This document shows, in pieces, positions 56,734 through 64,000 of a stretch of DNA of 64,000 nt (position 1 is the first letter of the stretch; each line of letters begins with the position of its first letter). Origin of the DNA: an uncultured Candidatus Altimarinota bacterium (GTDB lineage: Bacteria > Patescibacteriota > Gracilibacteria > BD1-5 > UBA2023); NCBI GenBank assembly GCA_936941205.1, contig CAKZJF010000028.1:1-64000 (forward strand), in the 5' to 3' direction. A program made the position numbers and the translations under genes. Below the pieces are notes generated by a model. The model had not been told where the DNA came from and searched no databases. It saw only the letters and a program-made list of their open reading frames with translations.

Positions 56734-56766
56734 AAAAAATCGCCACAATCAAAGTGGCGATTTTTT
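56734..56766 (+). terminator. Terminator after ftsZ
   Basis: Arms AAAAAATCGCCAC and GTGGCGATTTTTT around a 7-nt loop. Confidence 0.92.
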
Positions 56767-56813
56767 ATTTTTCCATTACTATTGGTATATTAGATATTAT
56801 ATTTCTTCTTTTC

Positions 56814-59198
56814 ATGATATATTCTTTCATTGCTCTCGATCTTGAAACAACATGACTCAATCATGAATGTGATAGTATTATGGAAATTGCCATGGTACAA
56901 TTCACAGTTGAAAAGAATGAAAAATGACTTCATATGGAAATCTGAGAGAGCTTCTCATATCTCATTAATCCGAATAAAGAAATCCCTGAAAATATTCAGA
57001 TAATAACAGGTATTACAGAGGAAATGGTCATTTGAGCACCATTAATTCATACATTACAGGAAGATATTTATAAATTTATTGGAAACAATATTATTGTATG
57101 ACATAATGTACTCTTCGATACGGGAATGCTTCAGAGTCATGATATAGATATTTCTGGAAACACGGTGGTTGATACTTTTGAACTATCTGAAATCCTTTTT
57201 CAAGAGGCGGAAAGTTTAAACCTCGCATTTTTATCGGACAAATTTTGAATAAAAACATGAAACGAGCACCGTGCACTTGATGATGTTATTATGTCCATTC
57301 AGCTCTTTTGGAAGATTATTCAAGAAATACAATGATTATCAGATCAAAAAAAGAATATGTTTTCGTATTTTGAGAACAAAGATACATCATGAATGTTTTG
57401 AATTATTTGCGACATATTAAATATCAGTAATCCGACTATAACACATACAGAAATAATACCAGAAAAATATCTTAAAAAGGAGTATGATAATACCATGCCG
57501 TGTAGTATCTTAAGAAATGGACAAGAAAATAATATCAAACTCCTTTCTTTATGAAATAATTTCCAAGAAGAAATAGACTACATACATCAAATTTTTGTAT
57601 CAAAGTGAGCAAGCATACTTTTATACAAAAATACCTCATCAATTGATGAGGTGAATAAGGAATTAAAAAAGAGAGGAGTAAATTCATACATCTATCATCC
57701 GATTGATTCCTTTTTATCACTGCATCGCTTCTTTTATATACTCTCCAAATGAATTCAATTCAAGCGAAAAGTATGAATACTCTATTTAAAAATACTTATA
57801 TGGTTGCAAGATACAAAACAAGGAAATTTGGATGAATTAAAATTCTATGGGGATGAGTATAATGAATCATTACTCCTGAGATGTAATCAAAATGATATTG
57901 ATGAATATTTCATAAATCATCAAATCGATTCCTGTAATAAAGCAGATACTATTGTATGATCCCAGAAAGAATGTTTTGAAATAACGAGTGCTATAAAAAA
58001 AACACACCATAGGAATCTTATTATTGGTGATATAGGTTTTATGGAATCGTCTATTCGTGAAGCCTTAAGTATTCATATTCAGTTCAACGAAATAGAAAAA
58101 TTTCTGATGATAGAAATGAGAAGAGATGAGAGTGAAGAACAATTAAAAGAAAAAATCTTCTTTCATCTCAGTATAATCAAAGATTATATAATACGGACTG
58201 CGATAAAAAATACAGAAGAAAATAGACAATCAAAGAATGAATACGCAAACAATGTTGAAACATATCTTCTTTCACAAGAAATGATATGGAAAGAAGGAAG
58301 AGAAACTCTTATATTAAGTGCAAATAGTCTTTATAATTCCTGGAGTCAATTTATTAAAATACTAAATAAAGAAATTTTTATAGAATATAACTCATCTATT
58401 TATAGCATTCAAACATATATACAAACCCTATGTACATTTATCTGCAGAAAGAATGAGAATATATCAACCATCCTTCGGAAAGATTGAGATACTATCTCTT
58501 TAAACATTATAAAGCGAAATATATCAGATGATTTTTATTCATTGGTACATGACACTCAGTATGAGAATATATTTTTATACTGAATATACATCCATACACC
58601 AATTATAAGTAAATTCATACAAGATCAGCTGAATTGCATGAATGAAATACATCATATACAAAATAAAAACCACAATACACCGGTAATACATTTTTTAGCA
58701 TGAGAAAGAAATATAAACGGAATTATTCAGAAAAATCATGGAATATGAGGGGTTGCAATTATTGCTCCAAATATGAAAGAAGCACGTGCACTTCATTCAT
58801 ATTTCAAGAAATCTCTTGCACAATATACCATACTAAGTCAGTGACTTTCTGGTGGAAAAAGTAAAATTTTTTCAAATTTTTATAAAAATCCAAATAATTC
58901 AATTATTATAGGAAATCTTTCATTTTTTCTCCAGGAAACAACTTTTTGGGAATCAATACGATCTGTTATAATCATAAAAATACCATTTGAATCACCAAAT
59001 GATCCCTATTTCTTAGGAAAAACATATGAAATGCATAATAGTTTTCTAGAATATAATTTTCCAGTTACCCTCCATAAGATGAATTTTCTTATAAATAATA
59101 TAACAAAATATCATTTTTCATTACCCATATGGATAATGGATGAGAAAATATCTCTCACTGAGTGGGGATGAAAATTTAAAAATGAAATTACAAATTAA
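56814..59198 (+). CDS. DnaQ-type exonuclease fused to a DinG-like helicase with degenerate ATPase motifs, 794 aa
   Basis: Residues 1-165 are a DEDDh 3'-5' exonuclease: FIALDLETTGLNHECD (Asp9, Glu11), GHNVLFDTGML (Asp102), NEHRALDD (His152, Asp156). Residues 170-794 follow the DinG helicase layout (GILYLKILIWLQDTKQGNLD, DELKFYGDEYNESLLLRC, a late VAIIAPNMKEARALHSYF and SQGLSGGKSKIFSNFYKNP). However, no Walker A is present, and the DEAH position reads GDIG (405-408, in LIIGDIGFMESS). The helicase is probably inactive and may serve as a scaffold or DNA-binding part for the exonuclease. It has its own unit after the ftsZ terminator. Confidence 0.83.
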
Positions 59199-59359
59199 TT
59201 TACATATCTTCTGATATATACAAATGATTTTTTAATTTTATGAAAATATATATTGAAGAAAAAAATGCACACGACAATAAGAAATACACGTGATTTTTTG
59301 CAAAAAGCATCCTTTCATGATATTCTTAAAGACAAGTTAGCATTTTCCCATATTTTCAT

Positions 59360-60214
59360 ATGACTGAACTTACTCCTCCATGACAAGATGGAAAAGATGA
59401 AAAGAAATTTATAAATACAAATACTCTATTCAATAAAAACTCAGGTGATATTGATAGTCTTTTTGCTGATATAAAAACAGAAGCAACTTGAAGCCTGTTT
59501 AAAATAAGAAAAACCTCACTCGTACCAATAGCGAGCATCCTTACAACTATAACGTCAATTACTGTAATGGTATTTTTATATTTTCTAGGTGATACATGGA
59601 TTCGATTGAAAGAAGATAATAGTTTTATTATAAACTATCCATTTCTTTGTACTTATATTACCAAAGGGATTACTATTAATACTGATTCAAGTAAGTGTGA
59701 AACAATAAAAATGATTCATGCACGAATAAATAAAGAAAAGGATGGAATTGAATCTCAAATAATTGATAAACTATATACCTATATTCCTCTGAAGGTACGT
59801 GAAAATACATTTGTGTTTAATAATTCTCCTGAAAAAAGATTAATTGATAAAATCCAATCTGAGAGAATTTTTATACAAGATATTATTAATCAATTTGATA
59901 AAATCCAAAAAACCACAACATTTAAATGATGAGATATTGATTGTAGTGCCCTTTCAATTACTGAAGATGGAAATGTAAATACAAACTGTATGATATTTGG
60001 TCTTGGTATTGGAAATGGGTCATCTCGTATAGAAGCTATAAAATTCATAGAAAGAATATCACAACCTGAGCAAAGTAATTTTATGCTTCTCAATCCGCCA
60101 AGTGCTTTAGCAGTATCAGAATATACAAATAATGACTCTGGTATAAAAAGTATATTTAGCACTCAGACCAATCTTATGCTCAATTTAAAGTATATTAATA
60201 ATCTGAAACGATAA
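59360..60214 (+). CDS. Single-pass membrane protein, PilN-like position, 284 aa
   Basis: A cytoplasmic N-terminus of about 60 residues (TELTPPGQDGKDEKK), one membrane helix near residues 68-90 (IASILTTITSITVMVFLYFL), then an outer domain of about 195 residues with two Cys pairs (CTYITKGITINTDSSKC; CSALSITEDGNVNTNC). It lies directly before a PilO-like gene, pilB and pilC, so it is likely a pilus inner-membrane component. Sequence similarity to PilN is not evident; the call rests on position and topology. Confidence 0.68.
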
Positions 60215-60233
60215 TCACTAATTTTTAAAAAAC

Positions 60234-61463
60234 ATGTGAACTCCATCTGGAAACATACAACAACTCAATAGTCTCAATGACGAGCTTATGCTCAAAAGAC
60301 AAAAACAACGGGCTATTAAGGAAATTATAATCAATATCGTTATTCTTATTGGAATAATGATAGCGGGATATTTTTATATATACCCGCAAATATCGGAAAT
60401 TTCTTGGGAACAAGAAAGCCTTACGGCCATAATAAAAGAAAAAGAGACTATACAAAGAGATTGAATTACCGATATAGATAAGCTTTCAAATTTAGCACAA
60501 CGACTAAAAAAACCCGCAAAAGAAATTGAAGCATTTTCAAAACTGATAAAAGCCAACTCTTGAGCTATTGCTCCAATTATTATAAAATCTGCAAAAGAGA
60601 AAGAATGAGCCTATTTACCATGGCTCGAAAAACAAATGGTAGATGCTCCAGAACTTCAGAAAATTATTGATGCACAAAATGCTATTATTGATAATATAAT
60701 CCCAAGTATTTGAGAAAATGGGCTGGATTATCAAAAAAAACCATTTGCTATGAAACAACTTATTGAATATGTAGAAAATATACTCTTTGCTCGATTTAAA
60801 TTATATAATTATTGATCTCTTGGTATTCCTGATATTAAGTTTTTGAATAAAACAGAAAATATTTGATACTTTGATATATCATTTTGAGAGTTGAAATGAA
60901 CCAATAAAAGTCTTTTGAGTTTTATACGTTATATTCAATGTTCCGGATATGAAAAAAATGATATTATTCCGGAATGATGTCCACAAAAATATAATCCACC
61001 GAGAAATTCCCCTGACATGTTTGATAACATCCTTATGGGTATAAATAATTTAGCCTTTACTCGACCTATAACGAATGAAAATGAAAAAAATACACTTACA
61101 ATTTCCATTCGAATTTATGTACGATGAATATCAGCAAAAGATCTTCTTATAGTTAAAAAAGATTTACAAAAAGATTTACAAAATGTTAAAGAAATCACAG
61201 ATAGGGAAAGAAATGTACTTTTAAGCTGTACAACGTCAAGCTGTAAAGATCCCAAAAAGAATATGGAACACCAAAAAGAATATTCTACTATCATGGGACA
61301 AATTCTTATCCTTGAGAAAAAAGTCTACGATATGATTCTATCAAATGGGAACATCCCACAACAAGTGCAAGAACTTGGAGTTATTAAGAAAGGTATAACA
61401 CAAATCAGATTGAATATTGAAACTATAAAAAGAACAAAGGAAGAGCTCAATCTACAAAAATAA
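60234..61463 (+). CDS. Single-pass membrane coiled-coil protein, PilO-like position, 409 aa
   Basis: The second codon is TGA-Gly. A basic N-terminal helix (ELMLKRQKQRAIKEIIIN) runs into a membrane helix at about 32-52 (IVILIGIMIAGYFYIYPQI), then a coiled coil (EKETIQRDGITDIDKL), a globular part around 150-330 and a second coiled coil at the end (LNIETIKRTKEELNLQK). The topology matches PilO, which aligns the pilus platform in the membrane. Position just before pilB supports this. The family call is by architecture only. Confidence 0.7.
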
Positions 61464-61499
61464 TTATAAAAATCTGTATATTTAAAAAATAATACCAAT

Positions 61500-62762
61500 A
61501 TGAATGATAAGACTATTGAAAATCTCCGTGAACAAATATATAAATGAGAAAATATTCAAAGCATTTGTGATATGATCATTAATGCAGGTGTTGAAAATAA
61601 AGCCTCTGATATTCACATAGAACCACTTACTGCCGTTGTACGATTACGATATCGTGTCGATGGTGCACTGCGTGAAGTTCTTGAATATCAACCTTTTCTT
61701 CATCCACAAGTAGTTGCCAGATATAAGATTATGGCGAACTTAAAAATTGATGAGTCTCGTATGCCACAAGATGGACGTATTTCAACTATCATTGAATGAC
61801 GTGGACTTGATTTACGTGTTTCTACTCTCCCAACAGTACATGGTGAAAAAATTGTAATGCGTATAGTAGATAAAAGTAAAAAAATTCCAGATCTTGATCA
61901 ACTTGGTATCGAATGACACAATAGAAGAGTTTTGGAAGAAGCTATTGCTCTTCCAAATGGAATTATTCTTACAAGCTGACCAACTGGTTCTGGAAAATCA
62001 ACTACACTCTATTCTTGTCTTACCCGACTGAATAAACCAGATGTTAATATTATGACCTTGGAAGATCCAGTGGAAAATCAAATTGATGGAATTAATCAAA
62101 GTCAAGTATTTCCAGACATTGGTTATACATTTGCATGAGGACTTCGCACTGCTCTTCGTCAAGATCCAGATATTATAATGGTTTGAGAAATTCGTGATCA
62201 TGAAACAATTAATATTGCTATTGAGGCAGCATTAACATGACATTTGGTAGTTTCAACTATCCATACGAATTCAGCCTCAGAAACGATAACTCGTATTATT
62301 AATATGGGGATACAGCCATTTCTTCTTCCTGCCGCGGTGAATGGAATTATTGCACAAAGATTGATCCGACGATTATGTCCTGAATGTAAAAAACCAGTTC
62401 ATGTTCAGGATCTAGATGCTCATATGCAAAAAAAGATACAAAAAGCACTTTCAAGAACAAATAAAGAAGAGTTGTTTAGTCGAGTTCCAAAAGAAATTTT
62501 ACAGAATCCTGTTTTCTATGAAGCTGTTGGATGTGAAGCATGTGGGAATATTGGGTATAAATGACGGGTTGGTATTTATGAGATCTTAGAAATTACTTTA
62601 AATATCAAAAAGATGATTCTTGATGGGGCGAGTGCTACCATGATTAATGAAGTGGCAATTAATGATGGCATGATATCTTTGGAGCAAGATGGTCTTATGA
62701 AATGACTCAATGGACTAACCTCTCTTGCAGAAGTGTATGCAGCAGCCAAAGAAGAAGATTAA
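61500..62762 (+). CDS. pilB: Type IV pilus assembly ATPase PilB/GspE, short form, 420 aa
   Basis: Hexameric cytoplasmic ATPase that powers pilus extension. NTD2 segment [20 protein letters not shown], Walker [12 protein letters not shown] (residues 159-169, first Gly is TGA), Asp box [15 protein letters not shown], Walker [19 protein letters not shown], His box [15 protein letters not shown], and the zinc-binding CPEC...CEAC that marks PilB/GspE rather than PilT. The usual N-terminal MshEN/GspE-N domain of about 150 residues is missing; the protein begins 35 residues before the NTD2 core. Confidence 0.95.
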
Positions 62763-62786
62763 TTTACTATTTATTAAAGATTTTAT

Positions 62787-63923
62787 ATGGTTGATATTGT
62801 AATTTTAGATTCACAAACTGGAAATATTGAGAAAAAAAGCGGTTTTATACTATCCAAATGGTTAAAACAATTTTCAGGGAGTACAAAAATCGGTCTTCGT
62901 CAAAAAGTGATTTTTTTTCGAATGATGGCAACCATGGTAAATGCAGGTATGACTGTTTTAAAATGACTTTGAGCCCTTGAAAAACAAGAGAAAAATCCGG
63001 CTATGAAATTACTCTATAGTACACTCATGGAGAGTCTTCAAACAGGTAAATCTCTTAACGAATCACTTAGAGATTACTATGGAAATTTCTGAGATGCTGA
63101 GGTTTCTATTATTGAAGCTTGAGAGAAAACTGGTAAACTCAATACAGCACTTATTCAAATTGCTGATCAAACTGAAAAACTTGATAGTATTACCCGAAAG
63201 ATTAAATGAGCCCTCATGTATCCAATAGTAATTGTTGTAGTAATGTTTGCTACAGTAGTCGTACTCATGGTTCAAGTGGTTCCAAAGATTGTGGAAATAT
63301 TTGAAGATAAAAGCAAGCTCCCAGAAATGACAAAAATCTTGATTAATATTAGTGAGTTCTTTCAATCTTCATGGCTTCTTATGGTTGCAGTGATATGAGC
63401 GGCAATAGTTATGCTTAAAATATGGAAGAAAACTCGCGGTGGGAAATATAAATGGGACTGGATTATGCTTCATCTTCCTGTTTTTTGAGGTATGATTAAG
63501 CGTGTTCTCCTCTCTCGTTTTGCTCGAGTATTTTCAAATCTTATCTCTAGTTGAGTATCAATCGTTGAATCTATACGAATTGTATCTGATGCTATGGGAA
63601 ATGAAGTATATCGACAACGCTTGGTATTATTAAGAGAAGATGTTCGTAAGGGTATTAAAATGGGGGAATGACTTGAAGAAGATCCTCTATTTCCAGATAT
63701 TCTTGTTCAGATGATTAAAGTAGGTGAAGAAACAGCGAAGATTGGAGAAACCATTATTAAGATTGCTGATTTTTATGATGAAGAAGTTGATATTGCTGTA
63801 GGAGCATTGCAGAAATCACTCGAGCCAATAATCATTTTCGTACTTGCCTTTGTAATTGGTTTTATTGCTCTCGGAATCTTTCAGCCAATCATGAACATGG
63901 CAAATGTGGTAAGTTGATGATAA
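62787..63923 (+). CDS. pilC: Type IV pilus platform protein PilC/GspF, 378 aa
   Basis: Inner-membrane platform on which PilB acts. Two repeats of the GspF fold: first IFFRMMATMVNAGMTVLKGL, YGNFGDAEVSIIEAGEKTGK; membrane helices at about 143-165 (YPIVIVVVMFATVVVLMVQ) and 190-210; second LSRFARVFSNLISSGVSIV, GGLEEDPLFPDILVQMIKVG, and the end helix IIIFVLAFVIGFIALGIF. Ends with SGG from two TGA codons before TAA. Full length, followed by a terminator. Confidence 0.95.
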
Positions 63924-63938
63924 TACATCAACAAAAAG

Positions 63939-63974
63939 AAAGACGACTTTTATTTTATAAGGGTCGTCTTTTTA
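63939..63974 (+). terminator. Terminator after pilC
   Basis: 9-bp arms AAAGACGAC and GTCGTCTTT with a 15-nt loop, then T-run. A TTGCAT box at about 63978 may start the next promoter; the window ends there. Confidence 0.75.
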
Positions 63975-64000
63975 AAAATTTGCATTTTTAGGAAATTATA

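Noticed and set aside
59239-59325. 28-aa ORF after the DnaQ-DinG gene
   Set aside because: No promoter, SD or terminator and no sequence character; too little to support.
1-64000. tRNA, rRNA, CRISPR array, prophage or insertion sequence
   Set aside because: I looked for cloverleaf ends with CCA, short regular repeats, transposase or phage motifs; apart from ssrA none was found. A tRNAscan and covariance search would be needed to exclude a tRNA fully.

Overview
The window is AT-rich bacterial DNA that only makes sense if UGA is read as glycine (translation table 25). Read this way, dozens of short fragments join into long, recognisable proteins, and the UGA falls on invariant glycines: the P-loops of a PIF1 helicase and a Mur ligase, the GGTGGH loop of MurG, the glycine loop of FtsZ, the HIGH box of ArgRS and the glycine before the prepilin cleavage site. 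This code points to Candidatus Absconditabacteria (SR1) or Gracilibacteria (BD1-5) of the CPR/Patescibacteria; the window alone does not decide between them. Most genes have no Shine-Dalgarno sequence. Several have a TTGNNN-16 bp-TATNNT promoter only 15-40 bases before the start codon.

Layout. 49-7453: a hypothetical gene, a Cys-pair-repeat lipoprotein, a 941-aa secreted surface protein, lgt, a membrane-anchored protein and a polyprenyl-phosphate sugar transferase. 7607-16166: valS, a NYN-LOTUS RNA-binding/nuclease-like protein, a PIF1 helicase, a secreted M23 peptidase with a lysozyme-like tail, and a short MurF-type Mur ligase. 16287-22833: a coiled-coil protein, a membrane beta-propeller protein, a RecO-like protein, prepilin peptidase, two uncharacterised proteins and a type IV prepilin. 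22945-33639: four large surface proteins on one strand (M23 plus S-layer-homology, a solute-binding protein, a VirB2-like/PKD giant of 1754 aa and a membrane PKD protein). 33677-36197: pyrH, a tail-anchored HTH protein, a MarR regulator and a 2H phosphoesterase.

36200-38090 is a compact, unusual stretch. It holds tmRNA (ssrA), two small genes that have real Shine-Dalgarno sequences and no internal UGA, and a dense set of terminators. 38155-44106 carries cysS, argS, lysS and an orphan proB. 44166-47093 encodes an SLH/PKD surface protein with a perfect 575-bp internal duplication. 47107-52431 is a tightly overlapping operon (DUF58, dprA, Nudix, murG, ABC exporter), followed by miaB on the other strand. 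54176-63923 runs ftsA, ftsZ, a DnaQ-DinG fusion whose helicase half has lost its ATPase motifs, two PilN/PilO-like membrane proteins, pilB and pilC.

The gene content fits a small-genome, surface-attached cell: peptidoglycan synthesis and remodelling, lipoprotein maturation, a type IV pilus split over two loci, DNA uptake and processing (dprA, PIF1, RecO-like) and very large adhesin-like proteins. The most unusual items are the tmRNA neighbourhood, the inactive-looking helicase fusion, the repeated PxWL tail motif of the 1754-aa protein and the membrane-tethered HTH protein.
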